A stretch of 64,000 bases of DNA from Auricularia sp. M13 (taxonomy: Eukaryota; Basidiomycota; Agaricomycetes; Auriculariales; Auriculariaceae), in assembly GCA_037042915.1 (NCBI GenBank), contig CM073199.1, forward strand, positions 1,860,001 to 1,924,000. The letters are read 5' to 3'. This document shows, one piece after another, positions 54,542 to 64,000 of the stretch. The position numbers and the translations under genes are program-made. Numbering within the stretch: position 1 is the stretch's first letter; each line of letters begins with the position of its first letter. The notes beneath the pieces are model-generated. The model made no database searches, was not told the DNA's origin, and saw nothing but the letters and a program-made list of their open reading frames with translations.

Positions 54542-55926
54542 ATGCCCCGCGTTCCCAGTCGTCGCCGCAGCCAGACTCAGAGCACTGCGGGTGAGTCCGA
54601 TCGGCAGGCTGAGTCTAATCCCGCGAACCTCACTCACTCTCCGCCTGCAGCCGCCCAGCTCAACCATGGCCTGGCTGGCACCGTCACCACCGTGTCGCCC
54701 GAGCTCGCGCAGATGCTCGAGCGCCACCTGCGCGCGCGCCAGGCCGGCGCCGTCGTCCACGGCCCGCATCGCAAGACGCAGCGCTCGCCGCCTGGCCACA
54801 TCAAGCGGCCCGAGAACAGCTTCATGGTGCGTATCCCAGACTTCCAGCAGCCGGCCCAGCTCATCAATATTCGCTCAGAAATTCCGGACGGCGCTGTACG
54901 AGTGCGAGCAAATCACGGGCGGCGCGCAGCAGGACCTGAGCCGGCGCGCGGGCGTGCTGTGGCATAGTCTGCCCAAGCACTCGTCCATCCGTCGCCTGTG
55001 CCACGACATGGCCCAGGCCGACGCGCGCAAGCATCGCGAGGAGCACCCCGGGTACAAGTACACGCCGCTGCGCCCTCCCAAGACCGCCGCCGCCGCCGCC
55101 GCATCCAAGCGCGTCGCTCGCAAGCGCGCTGTCACTGTCGACGACGACGCGGACTACGAGGACTGCGTCACGCCCGTGCGCCGGACGCTGCGTAAACAGA
55201 CCAAGCGCCGTGTTTATGCCGACGAAGACGACGAGGACGAGGCGGCGACTGCTGCCAGCGAGTCTGATGTGCGTCGCTCTCCTTCTGCTCTCGGCTCAGA
55301 GTGGCGCTGACCCTTGCGCGCGTGGCGTCTAGGCTGGCTCCGTGTCGTCGGGCGCCACGGCCGTTGGTGCCTCCTCGGACTCGGAGCGCGAGTCGTCGCT
55401 GACCGCGCAGTCTTCGCCGGCGCCCACCGCAGCGTCGCCAGCCGCGCACGAATACGGCACGGAGACATACAAACCCCAGGCCGACGCCGTGTCTTCCCCG
55501 TGCACGCCGGTGTTCACTCTTGAGGGCAGCTGCACACCACGACCAGGCCGGACCACTGCCACCTGCGTCAAGACCGAGCAGGGCAAGTCTCCGCTCCTGC
55601 CCAGCGTCGATCCTGCGTCGCTTCTGGACTATTCGTTCTGGCTGTCGCCGCTAATCGGCAACTGCGAGCCCAGCGGCGACGGCTTCAAGCTCGAGGACGA
55701 CGGCATCCCTCAAGATCAGCAAATGCAGCTCGCTGCCTCCTGCTCTTCGCGCCCTTACGACCTCGGCGCGGGCCCGTGGGACCTTACGCGCGAAGACTTC
55801 CTGTCGACATCGTTCAACGCGCCCAGCTCGCCGTCGACCGAGATGCAGGTCGACTCTCCGCCTCCCGCGGATGGTCTGACCGTCGACATGATGATGGAGC
55901 AGTACATCAACTGGGGCACGGACTAG
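54542..55926 (+). CDS. HMG-box transcription factor (MATA_HMG type)
   Basis: Start MPRVPSRRRSQTQSTA; a GTGAGT...CTGCAG intron leads to AAQLNHGLAGTVTTVSPELA. The HMG box begins PPGHIKRPENSFM, then after a GTGCGT...GCTCAG intron continues KFRTALYECEQITGGAQQDL, SRRAGVLWHSLPKHSSIRRL and ARKHREEHPGYKYTPLRPP. Key DNA-binding features (RPxNSF, LW near the middle, HPxYKY end) are all present. A basic segment (KRVARKRAVTVDDDADYEDC) and a Ser/Pro-rich activation-like region follow. A third intron (GTGCGT...GTCTAG) precedes AGSVSSGATAVGASS. The protein ends QYINWGTD with stop 55924-55926. It is likely a nuclear regulator. Fungal relatives control mating and development, but there is no homeodomain or pheromone gene nearby to suggest a mating locus. 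Confidence 0.87.
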
Positions 55927-56682
55927 ACTTTCTCCGCAACTTTAGCCCACGACCGCCACGACCTCCCGACCCATCGCATCGATTTCCCCACACGCAGCCT
56001 CGTCATCCGCATCCCCCATACCCTCATCCACCGCATACCAACCAACCGTTACGACCAATGTCAGGAAAGCTCCTTGAACGTTCAACTCGCGCCCCGGCTC
56101 TTCCATTGCGCGCGCCCAAACAACTCCCCCGTCAAATCTCGCTGCGGCTTCGTCTTCCGCTCAACGCACTGTATATGTCTGTACGATTACTGTCCATACT
56201 CGCGCGCTGTCCTCCGTTTGGATGTACATTACAGTAGGTTAACATTCGCGCTGACTCCTCAATGGCCCGAAGGAACTGGTTTCTCTTCGCCTTCGTCTTC
56301 GTCTTCGTCTGCTCTCTGTACTGTACTGTGTACGCTATGCTCACTGTATGTAGATTTCTCTAAAACTCTCGTCGGATTGGTTTTGGAAAAGAATGAAGCA
56401 TATGAATCGTTTTTCGATAGACGCAGAACTACTGTAGTTGGAGTTCGAGTTCGGCGCTGTGAATCTCGTTCATAAGTAAAGCTCACGGATCGACTGTCAT
56501 CCGTATCAAGTCTGCAGCGGAGACTACTTAGCAGGCCGTCGGACGCGGCCCGAACCAAGCTCACTGGCAAGCTTGACTCAAGTCCTCAAAATGCCACGCA
56601 CCAACGCGTCTGCCTGCGTGCAGCCGAGTGCACCTGCTATCCCCCCACCTGTATCCACCTACTGCGCCAACGCCCTTGCAAG
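55927..56682. other. 3' flank of the HMG gene and promoter of the next gene
   Basis: About 755 bp with a CT-rich start (probable 3' UTR). No gene is called. Confidence 0.4.
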
Positions 56683-57872
56683 ATGAGCGTGCCGTTGGGG
56701 AACCCCGGGCCAGACAGCCCTGTCCGCGACGACGACGAGGGATGGACTGTAGTCCAAGGTAAGTATCCAGCCATATCTATAAATTGGGTTTAACGCCTCT
56801 GGCACGTTGAAGGCATCCCACGCGCCACCGCCGTCCGACGAAGCGGAACCCACTGTACCGGCGCCTATCCCTGCGAGCGCGGACCGATGGAGCACGCGCT
56901 GCAGGCCGCCCTCCGCGCGCTGCGCGTCGTCCTGGCGCACGAGGTCTTCGGCATCCGATTCCTGGCGGAATTCGCGTTCCTCCCTGACGCTGGTCGAGCT
57001 CGCGCATCACTGCCTCCTCAAGTCCCGCGAGGTGCGGGTGTCGTGGAGCTCTGCCACCAAGTCGTCGCGCGGGTGAACGCGTACATTCCTCAAAACTCCG
57101 CGGGCGAGGAGGTGGAGGAGGAGTATAAAGGCGAGACAGGCGATACTGCTGCTCAAGCACAAGGTTAGCTCTAAATTCACTATTCCGTCAATCTTTCTAA
57201 GTACTGAACTTAGCCCGTCAGAGCAGGCTTCCAATGAACCCGACAAGACGAGTGAAGCGAAGCTCGAGCCGTACACCCGCGGACCCTCCGCGCGTTACGC
57301 CGTGATTTGGGCATGGAGGAGTTTGGCAATAGAGACCGTTTAGTCCTTGACGACACGCTGCTTGAGACCATAGTCGATCTTGCGCATTACCGCCTGCACC
57401 TCGAGGCGCATACGACGTCGGTCTTCGCGCGCAAGTACGGCGCGCGGATCGTGCGGCTCGTTAAGGAGCACATCCCGCAGGACTCGGGCGGGTACGACCT
57501 CGATGAAGGTAAGCATGCCGGGGCTCTGCGCTTTTCAGTTTCGCAGACTGAACTCCTCTGAAGGCGTGGCTGACTCGAGCGCGGAATGCACGCTGTCACA
57601 TTGGACGAGCGTCTCGTCATATGCCCGCGGGCCCAAGGAGGCCGCGCTCTGTAACGGACTGCGCACGCTGCGGCGCGTCCTGGCCACCGAGGCGCTGGGC
57701 GACAGGCGGTACACGGAGGAAGTGTTCCTTCCGCACAGGATGCTCGAGCATTTTGTCAACCTCGCGCATTATGGTCCCGAAGGACCTGGACTTTCACGCG
57801 TCGTGGTGGTTTGCTGATCAGTACGGTGTGCGGGTCATCGAGCTTGTGAACGAGCACATTACCCAAGGTTAG
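56683..57872 (+). pseudogene. Decayed gene of three tandem ~65-residue modules
   Basis: A short first exon MSVPLGNPGPDSPVRDDDEG ends WTVVQ at a GTAAGT donor. Three related modules follow in separate exons. Module 1 has HALQAALRALRVVLAHEVFG, then TLVELAHHCLLKS and VVARVNAYIPQNSAG. Module 2 has LRALRRDLGMEEFGNRDRLV, LLETIVDLAHYRL and FARKYGARIVRLVKEHIPQD. Module 3 has LRTLRRVLATEALGD, EEVFLPHRMLEHFVNLAHY and FADQYGVRVIELVNEHITQ. A shared pattern is LRxLRxxLxxExxG, V-x-LAHY and (F)A-x-YG-x-R-x-x-x-LVxEHIxQ. Frame changes fall in each module, so it looks decayed. I do not recognise the family. Confidence 0.5.
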
Positions 57873-58827
57873 GAGGAGGAGGCCGAGGGAAATGTTGCTG
57901 TTGCTTAAGGTAAGTTCTACTTGAATCGTCCTGTTCATACTGCTTCTCACTCAGGATTGAAGATATCACTTGTGCTGTAGGCTCACTGTAATCAACATTT
58001 CGCCTGGTGTTTTTAGCCGTGAGCTCGCATTGTCGAAGAAAAACATTCTCTGTATCTCTCCTGCAAAAACTTGAGGCATCTTCGCGCAGGCGCATTTATC
58101 TAATCGTGAGTGAGGCTTAGGTGATGCCGTAAAGCTTTGTATTTTGACTACAGTATTAGTCTTCCTCCAGCATTATCACGAGCAATTCTAGCCGCCCGCC
58201 ATTGCGAATCTGAAGAATGACGCATCTGGGGTAGTAGCTTATTACGGCACACGCGAGAAGATTCCGCATCGAATGCTCGCCTGCTGCTATGCGCCCCTAT
58301 CGATCGTGCAAATGCTCACTTGATATCCGAATCCCTGCTCTCTCGAGTTCACCAGATTGTGGAGCTCGACAGTGGAACGCTTGCAGGACGTTTTAATCCT
58401 CAGAGGATTGCAATGTAGCAAAGCCGCGTTAATGACGAGCCCGTGGAGGCGTTTTGCCTTGCGATGACGCGAACCGATCTAGAAGACAGTGATTCTGGCA
58501 TCGCGCCCTTTGACCTCTGCCTGACTTGCTGCTTGCTAAGCCACAGGCCCTCCTGTCGACATTCTTAGAGTCTTGCTCCGCAAAGTCTCTCGTCTCTCGC
58601 ATGAGAAGGAGCCGCCGAAGACAGAGGGAAGGTGAGCGCGCTCAGTCACTCAATTGAGGGATCTGTCAACCTGAAATTCCTCTGACAAATTAGCTGCTAG
58701 CGCGCAATCAGGGCGACGCGAGGGCTAAAGTCGTCCATCGTACTCGGCTGGCCTTCCAAGGCCTTGGTGAGGGACGTTGGTATAAGTACCGCCGCGTCTA
58801 CTCTACGAGGCGCCCGCCACGGTCGCC
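57873..58827. other. Intergenic region with promoter of the next gene
   Basis: About 950 bp. A TATAAGTA motif at 58781-58788, 47 bp before the ATG at 58828, may be the core promoter of the membrane protein gene. No other feature is clear. Confidence 0.45.
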
Positions 58828-60629
58828 ATGGACTCCTTCCTTGGCCGGTTTCTCGCCCCGCTGTCAGTGAGCGGCGGCATTAGCAACACGAGCGCGCAGT
58901 ATCTGCGCATCGCCGCGCTCACCATGGCCGCCTACGAGTGCGTCTCACCTCTGCCAATACTGTAGCTCACACACATAATAATCACCTGACATCGCTCCTG
59001 TAGCTGGCTTCTCACTCTACCTGCGGAATGGCGCTTCTATCGCACACAGGCAAACATCCTTCGTCCGAGGTACACGCGTTTTCACCGTATGCTACTCTCT
59101 CTCATCCGCTGCAGTCTAGCCTGCGTTCTTTTCTTCCTCATGCGGTGAAACCATATCCTCCTGGCTCCGTCACGTATGTATCTAACCTGGCTTTGTAGAT
59201 ATGTGAGCATCACGGTCATCATATTCAGCAACGTCGGCAACTTTGCCACTTTCTCCGAGGCGGGGTGCAAGCGATTTTATATGGGAGTACCCGTCACGAA
59301 GAGTGCGCCGCCTCTCTTCATCTGATTCAACCGTGCATTGAATGCCGTCCTAGCCTTCCAAACAATCATATCCCAGGCCATTCTCAGTGTCAGGTGCGCT
59401 TGCTGACGCATCTGGCCTTTGCCGTATTCATAACCGATCGTGCGCAGAACATATGCACTGTCCAAACGCAGTAAACCTGTGGCAATACTCCTCGCAGTCA
59501 TGTTCGTCACGTTTGGATTTGTAGGCATTTTCGCACTCATTCTGGAGAAAACGCTGATTCCTTGGACTAGGCCCTTGCATTTGTCAATATTTATGCTCGT
59601 ATACGTGAGTTTCGGCTGTCATCGCGCTTCTTGTCGTTGACAGAGTCCCAGCGAGCATGCCCAATGTGAGGAGAATTTCCCGCTCAGCGTGTTTACCATG
59701 ACCATGCCTTTCCATGAGACAGGGACAGTGCGTATCTTCTCCTTCATTATCATCCAGGGCCTGACATCGGATAACTTCAGCTGCACATCTGGCAACTCGC
59801 CGGGGAACACGGTGGCCTGGCTGCATTTCGTTTTTGCAATGACTTACGACCTCGTCACCCTCATCATCTCGTCCTATTACCTATTGGGAAGATCTCCAAT
59901 CGCTTACTTCTCGTGCGTCGTGTTACAATCCCCCTTGCGGCTGTCCGTGCTGATGGATGCCACCGCAGGTTTTCGCGCATCGCCCGCATGTGAGCTCGGT
60001 TCTTCTGGGCGATGCGACTCCTGACTTGAGCGCTAGAATTGTATTTGATGGACTGGGATTTTTCTTCCTACTCACGGGTACGCTGAGGCTTCTAGATTGT
60101 ATTGGATATGCCCTGACTCGGACGCTATCGCGTAGCTGTCAACATCTTGAACCTGATTCTGTTCAAAACCTCTCCTACTGCACTTCAAGTACGCAACCCA
60201 CTCTGCTCAGTCGATCTCCTGACTGAATAATCGCACCTCTGACAGGCTGCTGGGTTTGCCACCATGCAAGCTAAGGCGACATGCGCTGACACCAATCTAG
60301 ATCTCCACTGGCTCAAGCAGTAACGTGGATCATGTCGCAGCGCATTCTCATCCACCTGAGAGGCACGCACTACGCCCAGCAAGGGCTTTCCATTGCATGC
60401 TGATAACAACCCAGAGATCGGGGACGACACGTCGCGCGGCCGCACGCCAAAAGAGGCACCCAACTTCGGTATGGGCGCCGAAGGCGGCTCGTCGCACGAG
60501 ATGGGCATTCGCATCACCATCCGGCGCGAGGTCCAGCACGACGACGGCGAGCCTGCCGGCACGCCCACCACGAAGAGCGCCACGCTGGGCTCTGGCGATA
60601 AGAACCGGGAGGCCTTTGGAGACGTGTGA
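58828..60629 (+). CDS. DUF6533-like multi-pass membrane protein (paralogue B)
   Basis: Start MDSFLGRFLAPLSVSGGISN is followed by QYLRIAALTMAAY and, across an intron, WLLTLPAEWRFYRTQANIL, then RPSLACVLFFLMRYVSITVI and FSNVGNFATFSEAGCKRFY. Further exons give AILLAVMFVTFGFVGIFALI, TVAWLHFVFAMTYDLVTLII and FDGLGFFFLLTG followed by VNILNLILF. The tail reads DTSRGRTPKEAPNFGMGAEG and SSHEMGIRITIRREVQHDD, ending NREAFGDV, stop 60627-60629. The exon order and both ends match paralogue A at 25022-26700. Seven hydrophobic segments are plausible. Function is unknown. Confidence 0.8.
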
Positions 60630-61549
60630 TATACATAACACATGGCCTGCGGCCAGGCTTCAGGGTTCCCGAACAGTGGTCTTGAGTATTGAATCAATAG
60701 GATAATTAGGGAGGGTTGCAGCACTGTTACTGGCTGGCGCAGCGTTACAAAAGACAGAGAGATCCTCCAACGCTTCTTGTAGTGCAAAACAAATCTCCCC
60801 AGAGCGCCAAGTGTTGCACGAGGGCGCACAGATCGGGAAGAGTCGTGCGCGGCGGTGGGAGCAGAGGACGACGCAGTGGTAGAGCACAGAATATGACAAG
60901 TCCACACCGGGCGCGCGATACAACTGCCATACAGTAGGCGCAAGCCAGGGCGCAGTTGTATAGTCCGCCGGACAGCGAAGGTGTCGACAAGCGTGCAAGG
61001 GTAGCTCTCGGAGGATGCGCATGCGGTGGGCCAGTTCCACAGGTAAACGCGACACAGTATCGACTCGCGGCTGTAGATGAATTCGGTTCATCCGAGGTGA
61101 ACGTCGTCGCTGCGGCTTGGTAATATGCACGACTTGCAGCGATGATGGAGTAGTGACGAAACCAGTGCCGGGCTTGAAGCTTGAAGTCTGCTCCCGTGTT
61201 GCATCTGTTTATGCAGGTACTTGCTGTATGTAGGTAAGTTGCAGAGAATTCGAAGCAGACATTCCAGGTACGTCCATTCTTCATGTATTGTCGTCGCCAC
61301 AAGATGCCTAAAAGCCATTAACCGTATAGTATATGTAAACGAGCGGAGAAATGCGCAAAGTAGAGCATTAGAGGTAGAGCGAGGTTCTCTAAGATCTAAA
61401 TCCAATCCGGGGGGGCCGAACGCATCACTGCAAATGGAGCGTATCACGATCTAAGCACGGCCAAACTCAACAGTTAAAGCAGGGCCGGAGAGCTCGCCCA
61501 ACTGGAAGGGCGATGAATGATGAGTCGACAGCGAGCTCGCGATCACTGA
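60630..61549. other. Intergenic region between converging genes
   Basis: About 920 bp. A minus frame of 185 codons (60745-61302) has no domain and is likely chance. It probably carries the 3' UTRs of both neighbours. Confidence 0.4.
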
Positions 61550-64000
61550 TCAGAGCATGGCGACGCCGGACTGCAGCTTGCTTCTATGCTTGAGGTTGTG
61601 GTTCGTCACGAAGAACGCGGAGAGCGCGCCGAGCACGCCCGCGGGGATGCCTATGAGGAACACCCTGTCGATCGCCTTGATGTATGACTACAGGAGCGCG
61701 TTATCAGCTCAGTCGTCCCGGATGCTACCGTAGTACTATGAAGAAAGCGCGAGACATACCTTGATGACGACAGCCCGCACTGCTTCGTCTGGAATCAAAA
61801 AGATCACGGCGACACTGAATGAGTAGGGACGTTGTTAGCCACTCCGCCGACCGGGATGAGGGGGCACGTCGAATTCCACACACCTTTCGCGGACATGGTC
61901 GCGGATCTCCGGGGGCAGGCTGACGGGCAGGAACTCGTTGAGACCGTTGGCGAAGACGGTGCCGGCGATACTAAACAACACAAAAAACGTCAGATCACGC
62001 ATGAACAACGAAGGGCGCAATCGTACGAAATGCCGATGATGCCGCCGAGCAGCTGGGCCCATGTCACGACGGCCGTGGACTGCGTGGCAACAGTTACAGT
62101 GAGCATACATACATTTCCACCGAGTAATCTCTCGCTGAATATTACTGTACCTGAGGAACCATGTGCTCGTTGTCAGCGTACTCGGCCTGGATGGCGATGA
62201 CCACGTTCTGGAGCGCGCCTCCAACACCGACACCCTATCGTTGTCCATGAGTATATGATCGAGATTTCGTAAATTCCGTCTTTGCGCGCACCATGATGAT
62301 CTGGTACCCGATGACCTTCGCGTTCGACGTGTTCTCGTCGATCGTGTAGAAGAGTCCGCTAGCCACCGAGACAAGCAGGGGAGAGCACACGAGCCACGGC
62401 CTGCAGGAAGTCCTGGTGAGCTGCGCGCACGATGCGCGCGATTAAGGACGCACCAGTAGCGACCAGTGAAGTTGATAACGACACCACTCAGCATGGCAGT
62501 CAGGACTGTGGCAATCTGAGAAATGGGAATCAACATGACGCGTCCGCACAGGTTAGACTTTGGCAAAGCGAGCACGCCGACGAACCTGGAAAGGCAGAAT
62601 GTCGATGCCGGACCTCCTCGAAGTCAGCAATGCATGACCCTCTGGTTAAACAGGCTTCCTCACTTGGTAGCACTGTGGCCTTGCGCCTGGTACCAAAGCG
62701 GCAGGTAGTACTGCGCGCAAAAATCGGGAATTAGGAGCGGCAACGGATATGAGAACGACTATGCTCATTGCTCACCGTGGCCAACAAGAGCCCAAGAAAG
62801 ATGAAGAACGCCTCGAGACAGGTGCCGATCTGCGTGCCCTTCTTGAACAAGAACAGGGGGAGGATGGCGTCCTCCTTCATGTGCCATTCCCACGCGATGA
62901 ACATCGGGAGCTGCGTCCAGTCAGAACAGCGGAAACCAGTGAACAAATGCAAAAGACGCACCAAGGCGCCGAAGACGCAGAACAGCGCGATGACGACCTT
63001 GTCGTCCCACGCCTTGGTGTTGCCGCCCCACTGGAGGGGCAGCAGGAGCGCGGTGACCATGCCGAGGCACAGGAACGAGCCGACGATGTCGACCTTCTTC
63101 CACTTCTGCAGCTGCGTGAGGTGCTCCATCCCGGGCTTCGGGCGCGGCTTGCGGTCGTCCAGGAAGAAGAGCACCGTGACGATCGCGAGGGCTCCGAACT
63201 ATAACGTCTGAGAATTCGCGACCTTTCAACGATCCCCCGACTTACAGGCAGATTGATGTAGAAGCACCAGCGCCAGCTGCACAAAAAAAAAAGTGATGTT
63301 GGATTGAAGGCGTATGCGGGAGGTTCAGACTCGCGCACCTGACATGGTCGGTGAACGCGCCGCCCAGGAGCGGGCCGACGACGCTGGAGAACGCGAAGAC
63401 GGCGCCGAACGCGCCCATCAATATCGGGCGGTCTTTCAGGCGCGTGATCTGTGAGGTAAGTAGCGATTGAGCGGGCACCACACGTGTCAGAAGAACGATG
63501 GGCACCGACCTCGGAGATGATGGAGAGGATGGCGACGAAGATGCACGCTGCGCCGACGCCGGCGAATGCGCGGCCGAAAATGAGCACCTCGACGGAGGGC
63601 GCGACGCCGCAGATGAGCGAGCCGATCTCGAAGATGGTGATGGAGATGAGGAAGATTTTCTTTGTCGACGCCAGGGTGAGGAATTGGCCGGCCGTCAACA
63701 TGAACCTGTGGCACGTCGACATGAACGACGCGTTCAAAGGGCATTTGGTCATCGACGCACCCAGCTTGGGTCAGGAAGTCTGAACTGGCGTTGAGTGCAG
63801 GGTCGCATGGCAGGCAAAGAGAGCTTACAGGCTGAGACGACCCATGTTACCTGAGACAGCGCGTTGAACCGACTGACGATCCGGGGCAGCGCCGTGGACA
63901 CGATCGTCTGCGGAGCAAATCAGAAACGGTGACGGCATGCCAGACGCCGGTCGCGAGGACGGACCTGGTCGAGGGCGACGAGGAAAATGGAGCACAGAAA
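61550..64000 (-). CDS. MFS multidrug exporter, DHA2 family (partial, runs off the right edge)
   Basis: Near the right edge the frame reads SIFLVALDQ then TIVSTALPRIVSRFNALSQ, the TM1 region of DHA2 drug:H+ antiporters. The gene continues with IFLISITIFEIGSLICGVAP and GRAFAGVGAACIFVAILSI, then FAFSSVVGPLLGGAFTD (motif C-like), SWRWCFYINLPVG, LQKWKKVDIVGSFLCLGMVT, GTCLEAFFIFLGLLLAT and YYLPLWYQAQGHSATKSGID. The second half has GVGVGGALQNVVIAIQAEYA, STAVVTWAQLLGGIIGISIA and GTVFANGLNEFLPVSLPPEI. The end is VGVALS-like ...LQSGVAML, stop 61550-61552. These proteins export toxic compounds or metabolites across the plasma membrane. The first residues lie beyond the window. Confidence 0.88.

Noticed and set aside
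54542-55926. Idea that the HMG gene marks a mating-type locus
   Set aside because: No homeodomain pair, pheromone precursor or pheromone receptor gene is seen nearby; the neighbours are unrelated.
60745-61302. Minus-strand frame of 185 codons
   Set aside because: Irregular composition rich in Cys, Thr and Arg, no motif, and it lies between two converging genes.
1-64000. Search for retroelements, LTRs or capsid- and envelope-bearing elements
   Set aside because: No long direct terminal repeats, reverse transcriptase, integrase or capsid-like motifs were noticed anywhere in the window.

Overview
This window is nuclear DNA from a filamentous basidiomycete, almost certainly an agaricomycete. 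Evidence: most genes are cut by many introns of about 45-60 bp with GTGCGT, GTGAGT or GTAAGT donors and CTGAC-like branch sites. Genes lie close together on both strands, and coding DNA is GC-rich. Several families are typical of mushrooms: 7-TM DUF6533-like proteins, a multicopy transposase-like protein, and single-pass membrane proteins with long tails. Coordinates are conceptual splice models made by eye. Gene ends are usually better supported than internal exon limits.

Layout, left to right. 0-5 kb: the 3' end of a Lys/Ala-rich gene, then a hydantoinase/oxoprolinase-DUF917 fusion (minus). 5-9 kb: a non-autonomous DNA transposon with perfect 123-bp inverted repeats beside a transposase-like gene. 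10-16 kb: an intronless DUF2828/vWA protein with a possible mitochondrial leader, and a Pho84-type phosphate transporter. 16.6-20.2 kb: a two-RRM Hrp1/hnRNP-like protein divergent from a SAP-domain membrane protein. 20.9-24.5 kb: a Pro/Ser-rich protein and a kinase-fold protein without a recognisable DFG. 25-31.5 kb: a DUF6533-like membrane protein, an active-looking Ser/Thr kinase, and RFT1 divergent from the kinase. 33.6-38.8 kb: a type I membrane protein, a 360-bp TA-flanked MITE, and an ADGF/CECR1-type adenosine deaminase.

Further right. 40.7-47 kb: an RRM plus RanBP2-zinc-finger protein and an SF1 Upf1/SMUBP2-like helicase, possibly mitochondrial. 47-52 kb: a zinc alcohol dehydrogenase and two small membrane proteins. 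52.8-58 kb: an erythromycin-esterase fragment, an HMG-box transcription factor, and a decayed gene made of three tandem modules. 58.8-64 kb: a second DUF6533-like membrane protein, paralogous to the one at 25 kb, and a DHA2-type drug exporter running off the right edge.

The genes do not form an obvious pathway or a biosynthetic cluster; they look like a normal mix of housekeeping and accessory genes. The most unusual signals are two inferred micro-exons (5 and 13 nt) that restore conserved motifs, an in-frame GC-AG intron, the perfect-TIR transposon, a MITE 76 bp upstream of the deaminase start, the three-module decayed gene, and the kinase lacking DFG. I saw no CRISPR, rRNA, convincing tRNA, retroelement or virus-like element.
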